Assembly (NCBI GenBank): GCA_015680685.1
Contig: MNCI01023425.1
Span: 17,825-81,824 of the forward strand
Direction: 5' to 3'
Source: Gnetum montanum
Taxonomy: Eukaryota > Streptophyta > Gnetopsida > Gnetales > Gnetaceae
Length of the DNA: 64,000 nt
In this document: one piece after another, positions 9,767 to 22,079 of the stretch
Numbering within the stretch: position 1 is the stretch's first letter
How the letters are laid out: each line of letters opens with the position of its first letter
The notes under the pieces: generated by a model
Told to the model about the DNA's origin: nothing
The model's database searches: none
The model's input: the letters and a program-made list of their open reading frames with translations, nothing else
Translations under genes and position numbers: made by a program

Positions 9767-11887
9767 TCAACTTGAGCGGCAGCCCCGTGAGATTGACTCC
9801 AAAAGGCGGCATAAATTGGCGCTGGATGACCCTCCCTGGGAAACGGCCTGCAAACCACTCTCTCGGACGCTCTCGGCATTTCTTCTGATTCCAGCCTTAT
9901 CCTCATCGGCAGCGTTGGGTGGCTCCTGGTGTTCCATGAGCGCCCTTACCAACGTGGCTACTTCATGGCGCTCAATATGATGCCCCATTGGCAAGGCAGC
10001 CTTGCACACATGCGTGAGCATTCTACAATTAGTAAGTTGATCCGCAAAATAAGGCCAGCACAGCATGGGCACACCCGCGGTTAGACTTTCAACGCACGAG
10101 TTCCAACCGCAGTGCGTCACGAAGCCTCCCACCGCNNNNNNNNNNNNNNNNNNNNNNNNNNNNNNNNNNNNNNNNNNNNNNNNNNNNNNNNNNNNNNNNN
10201 NNNNNNNNNNNNNNNNNNNNNNNNNNNNNNNNNNNNNNNNNNNNNNNNNNNNNNNNNNNNNNNNNNNNNNNNNNNNNNNNNNNNNNNNNNNNNNNNNNNN
10301 NNNNNNNNNNNNNNNNNNNNNNNNNNNNNNNNNNNNNNNNNNNNNNNNNNNNNNNNNNNNNNNNNNNNNNNNNNNNNNNNNNNNNNNNNNNNNNNNNNNN
10401 NNNNNNNNNNNNNNNNNNNNNNNNNNNNNNNNNNNNNNNNNNNNNNNNNNNNNNNNNNNNNNNNNNNNNNNNNNNNNNNNNNNNNNNNNNNNNNNNNNNN
10501 NNNNNNNNNNNNNNNNNNNNNNNNNNNNNNNNNNNNNNNNNNNNNNNNNNNNNNNNNNNNNNNNNNNNNNNNNNNNNNNNNNNNNNNNNNNNNNNNNNNN
10601 NNNNNNNNNNNNNNNNNNNNNNNNNNNNNNNNNNNNNNNNNNNNNTAAGTTTAAAGATTGGAGAGGTATCTTTCTGTAAGCATTCAAAATAAATTTTGGA
10701 AACGATGCAGTCCTTTACCTTTGAGAGGCTACGTCAAAGTATCAAGTAAAAATTTGACTTTATTTTTAATAATTTTGGTGGACAAAGAAGTAAATCGGTA
10801 ATTTTAAATAATATTTTGTCCATTAAATAATATTTTTTCCATAAAATTACAGCAGAGTCCATTCTTAACAGCAAAATATTAGAGAGAATCTATTAGTTCA
10901 TTCATAAAATTTAAAGAAAGCTCATCAAATACTTTGAAAAAAAAAACATTATATTGGTAGGATATCTGTATGAATGAAAAAATAGATGAACTTCTGGTTG
11001 TGATAGGTCAACGGAGAAAGAAGCAAAAAATTATTTTGGTATGATATTTGTATGAATGAAAAAATAGAAGAACTTCTAATTCGTATGATATCTGTATAAA
11101 TGAAAACATAGATGAACTTCAAACACCTTGGTTGTGATAGGTCAAGAAGAAAGAAGCAAGAAATTAGTTCGGAAGAAAAGAAAGAGAATTAGATAAAGAA
11201 CCCGATTCGAATTCAAAGCCAAAATAGCGAAAATAAATGCAAATTTAATTGTTAGCACTCTCATGCCACTACTGAGTGAGGTCCTGACTGTAAACATAAT
11301 AGAATCGACCAAATTAAAACATAACTGCCGTAGTTTCAAGAATAAATATAAAAGGGCTACTCACGGGGAATTGAAATAAGGCCGTGGTGTATGAGAGAAT
11401 TGATGGACATGTAGGCGGAAAGGCTGCAGGCGTTATGGGTAACGAACATGATGGCAGCTACTCCATATTGGCGAGCGATGGCCTTGGCAGGATATATGCA
11501 GCAATCAAAGACGATAGCCGTGACCGGCGGTGGTGTGGCAGCATCATAATCATTTGGCGAATTATTGAAGATGGAATGTTGCATAATGGCATGTATGTGC
11601 GGCGGACAAACGTTGATGACGGAGTTCCAAAGCTCATCGAGCTTGTGCACGCGTGGATGCTCCGGCGGGAGGCCGTCCGGGAAACTCAGAAACCGGATCT
11701 GCGACGTGGACACAGGATTGAGCAGCTTGTGGTTCACCTCTGTGTTTAGAAATGTGACGAAAACCTCTCTGTCCATGAGCACCTGAGCCAGCTGCAGCAA
11801 CGGAGTGATGTGCCCCAGCGCCGGCAATGGTATGAGCACAGCATGTGGCCTTTCACCTTTGCCTGGCTTTGTTTCCTCTCCCGCCAT
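9767..11887 (-). CDS. Family-1 UDP-glycosyltransferase, two exons, exon 2 mostly in an assembly gap
   Basis: Transfers a sugar from a UDP-sugar to a small acceptor in the cytosol (GT-B fold; family knowledge). Exon 1 (11887-11365, 174 codons plus one base) carries the N-terminal acceptor domain with [15 protein letters not shown], catalytic His26, the NTE(V)NH strand, and [12 protein letters not shown] with partner Asp128. It ends at a strong donor, GTGAGT (11364-11359). A candidate acceptor TTACAG (10679-10674) gives a 691 bp AT-rich intron. After the gap the C-terminal 122 codons hold most of the PSPG box ([28 protein letters not shown]) and end at TGA 9769-9767. 174 + ~9 + 170 (gap) + 122 codons gives ~475, normal for the family. 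Oddities: the spliced frame after the acceptor reads a TAA at 10653-10651 just before the gap, and the nominal gap length breaks frame. Acceptor and sugar specificity cannot be told from this. Confidence 0.85.
10136..10645. other. Assembly gap (510 N)
   Basis: Run of N covering most of UGT exon 2, including the start of the PSPG box. ORFs reported through it are meaningless. Confidence 1.
10955..11165. repeat. Short tandem repeats in the UGT intron
   Basis: Three copies of a ~40 bp motif ('gatatctgtatgaatgaaaa' followed by 'atagatgaacttct') at about 10955, 11040 and 11078. The first and third are followed by 'ggttgtgataggtcaa' and an 'agaaagaagcaa' block. Confidence 0.6.
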
Positions 11888-11976
11888 TGCTACCTCTGTA
11901 TGTTCTTCAACTCATATACACCAAAAGGCCCAAAGTTAATTATTTCAGCCACTGCGTCGTAGGTTCTTCCTCAGAG

Positions 11977-11985
11977 TATATATAA
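11977..11985 (-). promoter_or_regulatory. TATA box of the UGT gene
   Basis: TTATATATA on the minus strand, ~90 bp upstream of the ATG at 11887, at a plausible distance for a plant core promoter with a ~60 nt leader. Confidence 0.5.
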
Positions 11986-12352
11986 TTCACGATCACGATC
12001 TCAACCAGGGATAAAATTTGCAGCGTGCATTGCCGTCCAAAAATCTTTTTATTTTTCAATTAAGGGTAGTTTAAAAAGTGCCTACAAAATGATAGGATTC
12101 CTCGCATGGTCTGGATAAGGATGTGCATGACTTTTTCTGGAGATAAAAGAGCGCTCTAATGATGGTGGGCCCCGCTAGGATTTTGAAATGCCAACCTTGC
12201 AAGAGAGGAATAGACTGGACACGGCCATTCACTTTGTCTTTGAATGCTCCCTACAGTTATTCCCATGTGGGATTGATCGATTACGCCAGTCCTTAACTGT
12301 CTTTCAATGTTCCCTACAATTATTAAGTTACGTTTCAAATTAGGTTTGTTCT

Positions 12353-13190
12353 TAGCGGTGGCATTTCCATTCCTCACCGATGTTCACAGCAGTGACCCAA
12401 TTACTGAGCACGATTATTGCCAGCCGCCAGCCGGGATGGATCAAGGACAAAATACCATAGTTGGGTTTCGTATATTTTAAATTTTGTTTGTTGGCAAAAG
12501 CGACGTTTGTTCTTATTAGGCCTTAAGTTACATTTGCTCTTATCAGGCCATAAAAAACCTATCTCCTCATACTATGCTATACAATGTTATGCATGATGAA
12601 TGGATATTCATCCTCTGATGCCCACGTAGATAAAAATGAAATGTGATGCCAACAACATGAGAACAAAATTTAGGCTCCATTTCTTTACCCATTTCTTTCC
12701 TCGGTAATATTGATAGTGGTAGAGCATTTTCATTCCTGATAGCGGTGACCTAATCTAATTCAAACTCTCGGCACTGTTATTGCTAGCTGGGATGGATCAA
12801 TCATGACAAAATACCATAGTTGGGTTTCAAATGGCAAAAGTTACATTTTAAATTACATTTGTTCTACGATGACAAAAGTTACATTTGTTCTTATTAGGCC
12901 TTAAGTTATGTTTCTTCTTATTAGGCTGTAAAAAGAACCTATGTCCTCATACTATGCTATACGATGTTATGCATGACAAATGGATGTCCATCCTCCTATG
13001 TCCATCCCTCCATTGTATGCCCCTACTAATGAAAATGAAATGTGATGCCAACAACATTAGAACAAAATTTAGACCCTATTTCGTTACCTGTTTCTTTCCT
13101 CGGTGATGTTGATAGCGATGGCATTTTTATTTCTCAACAATGTTGATAGTAGTGGCCCAATCTAATTCAAACTCTCATGCTTGCTGAGCA
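12353..13190. repeat. Tandem duplication (~360-400 bp units)
   Basis: Units start near 'agcggtggcattt' at 12353, 12712 and 13113; the third is partial. Shared landmarks are 'gggatggatca', 'ataccatagttgggtttc', 'tcctcatactatgctata' and 'aaatgaaatgtgatgcc'. The second unit carries small internal duplications. No coding sequence is seen. Confidence 0.7.
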
Positions 13191-13852
13191 CTCAATGTCA
13201 AGCTTCCATGTAGACCTAGGGCTGAGATCTTCCTTGCATTTGCTACTGTAAGTATTTCCATTAATTTTTTACTTTTATATATTTCATTGCTATTTTGTGG
13301 CACATTTCAACATTCCATTTGTACATTTCATAGTTGCTACGTTAACTATTTCCATTCGTATTTTATTTTCAATAGACATGGTTTAAGTTTGCCCTTATGA
13401 GCCCTTGAATTTTTGTCACAATATCAACTTTTATTTATCGAGTATTAGTGCGACTTGTATGTGTCTCACATTCTAGCATAGTAAAGGCCTCTTTACAGGT
13501 TGCGATCCACTGTAACTTACACGAGGGCAAAAAGTTTTATGTGAGAACATGCAAGTCACGAGGCTATCACAGTTCAAGAAGAAAGAGGTATGGAATAATC
13601 ATAGTTATCACCTTAAACTAAATTTAGATAGTGCAATGGGTTGCAAGTCGCGTGATCTATATAGAGTACCTTGAACTAAATTTAGACAATGCAATGGACT
13701 ATGTGACACATGACAGCACAATTTGTGTGCAGTGCTAGTTGTGAACCACTCTGTCTCACAAGTGTTTTGGAAAAGTATTTGGCAAGGATATGCAAGTCAT
13801 GGGCTCTTGCAATTGGCAGAAAGTGAGTTGTTAATGAATGAAATTGGATTGT
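13191..13852. other. No recognisable gene
   Basis: AT-rich sequence between the tandem duplication and an LTR. I see no conserved motif or credible ORF. Confidence 0.4.
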
Positions 13853-14849
13853 TGATGAGCAGCAAAGCACCCCCTACACCCAACCATACAAATCATAAGC
13901 ATTCACGCATGATCTGGTCAAATTCCATAGTTGTGGCATCTAGATCGTTATGCTTTGATTGTAGTTTGCTATCTTTCCACTTGGACTAGTAGTAGCTTTG
14001 TCATGTATGGTTTAGTCCAAAGCGAGCATATGATGACTGATGTTGTTTCGACCTTATGCTACTCCTAACGATAATAAAGAAATCAATTACTTAATCTAAT
14101 TAACAACATAAAGATAAAGTCTAAACTAGCCTATGGGCGATGAGTGTCCATTCCTAGCTTGCCAAACATGTCCTGAACCCATGTATCCACTATTGGGATT
14201 ACCAAGGGCTATGCTACTGGGTGAACTAAGCAATAACACTACTGGGATTACCAAGTGAATAAATGTTTACACTCGAAACTGGTCACGCTCATTCTACCAA
14301 TTCCTGAACATGCATGAAAATGTAAATATTAACCAAGTACATGGAATATAAATTGCATTAAAAGTAAATTTAATCTAAGTCAAAATGTTGCAATGAATAA
14401 GAATCAATCTTGATCTTATTGCCATTCATGGAATGTGTGCAGGTAAATTGCCACTCAAATAAGATGCCATACAACTTCCTCAGATCCGCACTGTAGGCAC
14501 TCATTGACTGTTCTCTAAGATTATAGAATAAAACTGAAAGAATTTGACTACTCTATTGACAAAAAAAGTACATAAACATGGTTGTGAGCATGTATTTATA
14601 GACAAAAATAGACACTACATTGATGGGGCTATGTCAATGCAATAGACTACATCAATAGGGCCTAGTTGATTAGGCCTAGTTGACAGGACACAATAGACCA
14701 CATCAACAAGGCCTAGTTGACACGGTCCAGTTATTAGGGGATTATTATCAGGGCTAAGATATCAAAGCCAAGATATTGGGGCTAAGATATCAAATCTAAA
14801 TAAAAAGTTGACTTTTTATAAGATATTCTAGTTAATTGATGATTCATCA
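13853..14849 (-). mobile_element. Ty3/gypsy-like LTR, minus orientation (subfamily B)
   Basis: On the minus strand it starts TGATGAATCATCAATTAAC (14849), has CTTATAAAAAG soon after, repeated GATATC/GATATT motifs (14745-14805), and ends near 13853 after 'ggttgggtgtagggggtgc'. It is collinear with 35316-36237, sharing 'cttaatctaattaacaac', 'ctattgggattaccaag' and 'cattcatggaat'. No PBS adjoins its left end and no matching 5 bp flanks are seen, so it is probably a 3' LTR or a truncated junction. Confidence 0.65.
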
Positions 14850-15499
14850 GACCTTCATGACTAAATAAAAACTTGTCCTCAAGTTAACAAGATAGGACTA
14901 ATCTTTCTTTACAAAATTAGGAAGGTATGTAATTATTGACTAACACTAACTACTAACTAACTCTGAGTGCCACATTACAAGATTTTATTCTAGTAGATGC
15001 ATACAAAATGATAAATTGACAAAAATACTAGATAGGCTTTGAAGATTACAAAATTTGTAGAGGTCTTCAAGAATATGCTGAAGATGATTCTTCTTATTAC
15101 TACTAGAAATGGCAAAGTTCCAACCCATATTGTTATGTTAATGTTTCTCTAGATATGTGGAACATTCTTGAATGATGGACTAAAATTTCTTCTCATTATC
15201 CCATGGATCTAGTAAACCTGCAATGCTTGAGCATCTATCTTGTATGTGCTACAATTTGTTCATGGGCATATCCTCCATTGTCTATCTCTTGGCTTCATTT
15301 CCATGCCTGGCAAAAGAGCTTCTTTCTTAGGCATTTCTTTTAGGATCACCTATAGTCACTAAAGAATCAACATTAGTTTTGGTAAATTTTCCTTAATAAT
15401 TAACCCTTTTTGGATCCCTTAGTTTTTATTTAAGCATAAGGTGATGATAGCATACTATGCCTAAGGCTATGAGGTAATTAAAATCATCAAGTTGTTTAC

Positions 15500-16250
15500 A
15501 TTATTTTGATCAATTACTATTAGTTACCATGATGTTCAAAAATAGGATGTTAGAAAAATTTCAAAATTTCAAAGCAGACATCCCTAGTCCCCATGACTAA
15601 TAAGTGTAACTTTAGAAGTACAAAAGTCTTCAAACAATTGAAACCAAAGGTTTGATTCAAAAGATGGCCAAGAAATATTGAACTTGAAAAATATTTTAAC
15701 AAAAAAGTAGGAAAAAGTAAAAAGGTAATTGAAAGTGATGAGAAGTAGTCCCTAAATTATGTATAAACTCAGAGAAACTATCATTGATGTTCTAGAATAT
15801 GTGAAGGTTAGTTCAAAGCCATGATTAACAAAAGTTATGCAAGTGGGTCCTTTTCAAAGTAGGCTCTTTCCATAATGCCCTTGCATAACCACTTCTATAG
15901 ATGTTCGTCAACATCTAAGAAGTTAAATGTAGACCATGCCTTTGTTCCAAAAACACACAATTGTCGTGGTTGGGATGTTGTACTATACTACACAAAACCA
16001 AAAGGCTCATAATTACATGTAGTACTGAGGTGAATAATAGGATGAGAAGGGATTGTAGAGATTGGGATGTAAGGTATTTGACCATGTCCACATAAGTTCT
16101 TTTTAAAAATGTGATTAAAATGATCAGCATACCTATCTTTCCAAGTTTAGATCAAGTCCATACCATGAACTGTAATGTCACATTGATGTGTTTCATCCTA
16201 CCTACCACCATGAGTCCACAACCACCTCAACAATCATCACTACAGAAATA
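15500..16250 (-). mobile_element. Internal-region remnant paired with 28740-29200
   Basis: Shares 'aagtgggtccttttcaaagt', 'cccttgcataaccac' and 'agatcaagtccatacc' with 28740-29200. It lies between LTRs and has no readable domain, so it is likely untranslated or highly decayed element interior. Confidence 0.5.
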
Positions 16251-16422
16251 GAAGAAAAGAGAATAAGGAAGGAAGGGCCTTAGTTAGAAGGGCGTCTTTA
16301 GGCATGGGTAACATGTCTTTTTAGCCCCATAACTAGTGCTTGTAGCCCACTATTATGTCTAAAGGATGTGGTTTGAATTCTTATTATTATTATTTTCTTT
16401 TTTTTATTCTTTTGTTTATTTT

Positions 16423-17293
16423 TGATGAATCGTGTTTTACTTAAGCTTCGATATTGGAGTGGCCAATATTAGGTACATGATATCGGGTACATGATATTGT
16501 AGCCCAAGATGCGATATTAGGCATGCAATATCACGAGGTATTCTTGGGCCTATAAATACAGCCCTTGGGCACATGATTGAGGGGTAGTTTTTGGAGTCAA
16601 GTAGTGAAATTCTTGCAATTTGTTCATTCGAGAGTTAGAATATTTTCCAAGTTTCCACAACAAGAGTTCTAAATGTAATCAGATATTTATTTAAGCATTG
16701 ATGTACATGAACACACCATTGTGTTGGCAATAAAGATGAGCTCTTTGATTCATCGTTGTAGCAATTGAGACTTTCTTTCATAATGCATTTACATATTGTG
16801 ATTTCATGTAGTTATCATTTAATGTTACTCATTTAGTAATTATTTTTGATTAATTAAGAAACTAATTAAAATACACAAGCATGATTCCTTTGAACATATG
16901 TGTGAGACTTGGTTGCTCAGAAATAGTTAGTGTTTGACAACCCAACAATGTTTACATGAAGTTTAGGATGTGTTCAGGAAGTGGGGAAGATTACTTGTGT
17001 TAGGCTAGATTAGACAATAGTTCACTTAGCATTTAATTACTCTCACTTTCATTATTGATTTTAGGATATCAAACTGATAAAACATAACTTGATAAAAATC
17101 TTATGCCTTAGTCACACTTAACCATACACTTTCACTTCGCAACTGAGACTAGGAAGACAACAAATGGACAACATGAACTCATCATTTAGCTCTAGTGTAC
17201 TTGGTAATTAAAGTTTGTGGAATTCAACCAGATCACACATGAATGCTTGTGATTCATATAGTTGGATGTAGGGGGTACCTTGTCCCTCATCAT
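16423..17293 (+). mobile_element. Ty3/gypsy-like 5' LTR, plus orientation (871 bp)
   Basis: Starts TGATGAATCGTG and ends CCCTCATCA directly before a primer-binding site. It holds GATAT dyads (16450-16535), TATAAATA (16551-16558), an AATAAAG signal (~16731), and the 3' block 'gattcatatagttggatgta' shared with all family LTRs. Confidence 0.75.
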
Positions 17294-17313
17294 TGGCACC
17301 ATTTCTAGGGGCT
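17294..17313 (+). promoter_or_regulatory. Primer-binding site
   Basis: TTGGCACCATTTCTAGGGG directly abuts the LTR end. It matches the usual gypsy form TTGGCGCCGTTGCCGGGGA apart mainly from changes at CpG sites. Confidence 0.65.
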
Positions 17314-17459
17314 TTAGTTCTACATGTGCTATCTAAACTTAGTGAAACTTAGTAACCTTGTTGGTAAAACCCTAAAGGTTGAATCTTACAAAAAAAAAAA
17401 TCATTATTACAACTAAATTAAACCTTAACTACACACTACATTTAGATTCATTAATATAA

Positions 17460-19480
17460 AAGGTCTTCTTCTCATAGGAATCTATCTTTGCCTAGGACAA
17501 ACCAAGTGCTTCACAATACTAGGTGGTATATGCTCATCCCAATGAGTATGTAATAGACTTAACCTTCATCTTACATCAAGATGAAATGTTGTAGTGGTGT
17601 GACATGGAAGGCAACATCATGTTTCCACTAGATCGATCTGTTCTAGCTATGATTTAGCTAATGATTGCATGGCATGGACTTCAACATCTTCATGGGGAGT
17701 ATGAGATGCGAGATCCTGATTCAAGGGATTATCATCCCACTAAAGCACAAAGGTTAAGGGATCATTAGCTGGAGTAGCAACATGAGCCTTTGAAGGGTAA
17801 GGAGTCAAACTCTTTTCCACCTTTGCTTGGCCCATTAGATAGAGGCGAAAACATCTCTGGGGGCTTTTCCTTTGGTGATACTCCTCTCTTTGACTTTGGT
17901 TAAGGAGCCATCAACCAGAATGTGCAATCCACAATTCATAATCTTAGTTCTGGTTGAAATGGATCCAATGAAAAAAATGGATCTAGAGTAGCCAGTTATG
18001 ACAAGGGAGAAAGTAGAAGTCATGATCGTGATCATGGTTGCAATCATCAAAGAGAAGGTGGTAGGCATTGGCACGATGCAAGTCCTCCTTCCTCTTCCCC
18101 TTCATTATCATCTTCTTCTTTATCTAACTTAAACTGTGGCCACAGAGGGCATGACCATGATGGAGGTGACCAACAAGACCAAAACAATAGAAGGGACTAT
18201 TGAGACAATCATGATCAAAGGTGTGGATGATCCAGAGAAACCTACTTCCATGAAGGTAGGGTTAGTAGAGAACATTGTAGGAACCATCACTATGGCCATG
18301 ATGAACCTCTACTTCCCACTTGAAGCATATTAAATGTTATAGAGGCCACGAGGATTTCAACAAGGCATGTAAAGGATACTAGAATAAAGAGGCTAGACAT
18401 GAACAACATCCCTTAGTTTGAGAGAGGCTATGACATTGATCCCCAAAATCATGTTCAAACCTTCGAAGATTCATGTGCCTATCAAAATATTGAGAATGAT
18501 TAACAAAAGTTGAAATTATTCCGAAAGATACTTAGTAAGGAAGCAAAAAATTGGTACTAGCCCTTGGAACCAAAATCAATCAGGTGATAAAGTACGATGT
18601 CAGAATTGTTTAATGACAAATATCAAACATACTCTCGAGTGTCCAATCTAAGGAAGAAGATCCAAGGGTGGAAACAAGGAAACCATGAGCCCTTGGATGT
18701 TTCTATTGGTCAATACTACTCTTTTTTGCATAAGTGTTCTGGCCATAGATACTGTCAGCTTAATCAACTCTAGCATAGTATAGATGAGTTACGATTTAAA
18801 ACAAACAAAAACCCTTGGCATCTATGCTCAAGGGATACTAACAAAGTTAAGTGCCCATTGGATCCAAAATTTAATTAAGCAGGTAGCTAGGGAGGAGGAA
18901 GAATTGAGAAAGTAAGAAAGTGTAGAGGAATATAATAGGGATCCTTCTATTTGCAAAAGGGAGCTTTGATTTTGCAATAGTGAGGATCAGTTAATAAGAG
19001 ATGAGGTGGCTAATCAGAAAACCTTACCACTCTAGAAATTGTAGTTCGAAATTACGGCTAAGGTTGACCAATTATGGAATTCCATGGACAATAAGCTTCA
19101 ATTTGTTTTAAAAATTGTTGAAGTGTCCAAGGAATAATGTGGTGAGTGTGAGTGCTAGAGACGTAAGGATGTTGAATGTGCCATATGTAAGGGTAATGGT
19201 AAGATGACTACGATAGAGATGGTTGTAGAAAATGAATTAGATGATGATCGTGAGTGTGACATATGCCAGTATAAACATTGCAAGGGATGCTATCCAATTA
19301 TGTCACACTTGTAAGAATCTGGGGTGTATGCCTTACATCCACGACTTGCACAAAGGAAAAAACCAAAAAGATTGCCTTATCCACAAGGAAACTCTTTATA
19401 ATTCGACCAACCATAGTAGTATTATCCAAGTGAAACTCCATCAAAACCCTATGAATTATACTAGGTAGTGGCAGCAACCA
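17460..19480 (+). pseudogene. Decayed gag region of the plus-strand gypsy element
   Basis: Many-times interrupted coding sequence collinear with 57860-58840 (GGxYTHPNEYV-like start, then a Ser-rich stretch and 'GHDHDGGDQQ'-like text). A Cys/His knuckle-like motif, CDICQYKH (near 19257-19280), is followed by a conserved tail also present at 33.7 kb. Stops and frameshifts every 20-60 codons make it non-functional. Protease, RT and integrase do not follow; minus-strand material starts near 19580. Confidence 0.6.
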
Positions 19481-19579
19481 TAATCATGGGTGTTGGCACC
19501 TCCAAGATAGCAGTACCCCTACTAACAACTAGATCCCTATGGTTATTATGTTCAACAACCTTCATCTTCCTTGGTCATT

Positions 19580-20801
19580 CCATATTACTTCAAGGTATAA
19601 TGATCATTGATTAATTTTCGTTTCATGAAAGAAGAACTAAATTGTTTCCATGAAAAATACCTTTTATTCAAAGAATTGGAGGGATGGATGTGGTGGTCTC
19701 ACTACTTTACACAATTTCTTATCTAATCATCTTGATAGCATAGCACAAAGCCCAACACATAATATTAACTTTTGCATCATGAATTGGAAATATTATTAAC
19801 AAAAATATAAAATACATTCATAAAACATAAAGGAAATGACTCAAGAAAAGGCAAAGATATAAAGAAAAGAAGAATATTAAGAAATGGAAAGCATATGAAG
19901 AATCAAAAAAATTTTAAAGAAATAGGAAAATGATAAGAAATTGTTAAAATAAAAATGTGAAAAACACTTATTAGTTCTTGAATGAGGATGGAGCATCTCT
20001 GTTATAACTAATTTTATGGCCATACATTTGGGAGATGGACTATACAATCTCCTAGTTATACACCACTGGTTTTCCATCTATCACTATTACTAATTTAACT
20101 AATTGTATGGTAGCACATCTAACATTGGTGATAGTATTGTTTGGATCATTTGGAGATGTATCTTCATCTACAGTTGAAGGTATTTCCATTTTGGGGGATC
20201 CAAATGTGTTTTCTTCTTCTTCTTGATTTTCTATTTTAATTCCTAGGTTTCCATGTTTAATATCCTCTTTTGGTATATAATCAAAGTGTAAGATATCTAT
20301 GTATAAGTCCTTTTTTGGTCCATTTTCTTAAGTGTAGAACTAATAAGTAGATCAATTCCATCCATGCATCTTTGAAACAATTTTATATGCTAATTTTCAA
20401 GCCATTGGGTGTGTTTTAGTTTAGTGACTACTATGTAGACTAGTTTTTGCTCATAAACCTACTCTTGAACTTTCTTATGACTTGTGTTAATATTTTGAAT
20501 TTTTGGCCCACAATTGCACCCCTTACTATTAGTAGTGATGCATGGATTCTTCTATGTCTCCACAGTGATAGGTCTATCATTTCTGTTAGTTGTTGGAGCA
20601 ATGATGGATGTTGGCCTTTGCATATGATTAGAGGACATTGTTTGTGAAAGGAAGGATGTTGCACTTGATTGGAATTGTGCTAGTTTGGATGAGTTAGTAG
20701 GTCCATGAGTGTTATGCTTATGCATGGGAACTATTCTAAAGAAAGGATGTTTTTGAGATTGTGATGGAGATCTACTGGCACTATCATTTCTATGTGTTGA
20801 G
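19580..20801 (-). mobile_element. Internal remnant of a minus-strand element
   Basis: Resembles 29630-30360 in order (a 'gatggatg' block, AT-rich spacer, then Ser/Pro/His-rich ORF pieces at 20440-20842). It joins the next LTR directly with no PBS or gag start between, implying an internal deletion. Confidence 0.45.
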
Positions 20802-21658
20802 TGATGAGATACTCCTATGCTCAACCATATGAATACGATCATGTATGCATGATCTAGTTGAACTTCATAGATGAACTAGTTGTGGCACCTAGATAGTTAT
20901 ACGTTGATCACAATTCACTATCTTCCCACCTAGACTAATATTTACTTTGTCACATATGGTTTAGTCTAGTGTGAGGTGTATGATGTAATTTATAACACTA
21001 TGCTACTCCTAAAGACAATAAGAAATAACTTTCATTAAGCTAATAAGAAATATGAAGAAAAATATGAGCTAGCCTAAGTGTAATGTACATCTGTCTTTAA
21101 TGATCCATACACATCTTGGACTTTGTCTACTACTTTTGGGAATACCAAGCACACATTACTTGAGCACTACTAGATACGCTACTGGGTTACCAAGTAGTTA
21201 CACTTAAATGTTCGTGATTAAGACATGCCCATTCTGCATTTACAATAGGAATAGTAAATGATGATAGAAGAAATATTAAGTAAGAAAATAATAGTAAATA
21301 ATTAACAATTAAATAATTAAAAGCTAAATGAATTTTGCAATGATGGATTAATCTCAATCTTTATTGTCGATTGTGTGCATGTCCAAGTACATCATAGTCG
21401 AATAAAGGTTCCGTACAATTACAAGCATCACACTATGGGCATGCACTTGGAAAAAATGGAAAACTAACTAAAAAATGACAAAACAACTCTACCCTAAAGA
21501 CTTACCAACTAACTCTCTTCCTGTGCACCTGAGTGCTATATTTATAGGCCTACACAAGAATCATGATATCATGTATTCAATATCATTACCTAAGTTGCGA
21601 TATCACATACCCAATATCAAGGATTCAATATCAGGGTCTGGCAAATCATGATTCATCA
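20802..21658 (-). mobile_element. Ty3/gypsy-like LTR, minus orientation (857 bp, subfamily A)
   Basis: The minus strand starts TGATGAATCATGATTTGCC at 21658, has several GATATC/GATATT dyads (21560-21640) and TATAAATA (~21545), and ends at 20802. It is collinear with 32355-33218 over its full length. The left flank lacks the PBS. Confidence 0.7.
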
Positions 21659-22079
21659 TTTCCTAATGACTGACAAACAACTTGTCCTTGAGTCAAATAA
21701 TCAAAATGAGAATGAGTTCATTTGGTTACATAGTAGATAGGTATGGGATTATTGACTAACTATGAGGAACTTCCTGCCATAGTGTGGAATTAAATATAAT
21801 AAAATTAGGACACTAACACAGAGTAGAAAAGATAAAATTTTTGGAACTTATGTGGTTCTTGGTGGTGGTGGCTCCTCCATGGGCCTCTTCTCCTTATTTT
21901 GTGCTCTAGGCTTCAGAAATGGATGTCTATGGAGGAGTTCTTGAAAATTTTCTTCTTTGGTCTAGGAATCATGTGCTTTCTATGCTAATGTTTTAATACT
22001 TGATGGAGTCAACATCTCCCATGGGCATGGGCATGGCAGTCACGAAAAAATTGGATTGGCTTTAATGTACTAAGCTGAA
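21659..22079. other. No recognisable gene
   Basis: Sequence between an LTR and the coiled-coil remnant; probably interior of the element carrying that remnant. No motif recognised. Confidence 0.35.

Noticed and set aside
9767-10687. Long minus-strand ORF continuous through the gap, starting MNAYRKIP
   Set aside because: It exists only because N translates as X. The start lies in intron sequence; only the part after the gap is UGT.
16256-16400. Possible second SINE or tRNA
   Set aside because: Only a weak box B-like 'ggtttgaattc' is present; no convincing box A at the right distance.
13853-21658. LTRs at 13853-14849 and 20802-21658 as the two ends of one minus-strand element
   Set aside because: They belong to different subfamilies, and a plus-strand LTR with PBS and gag lies between them; no matching flanking duplication.
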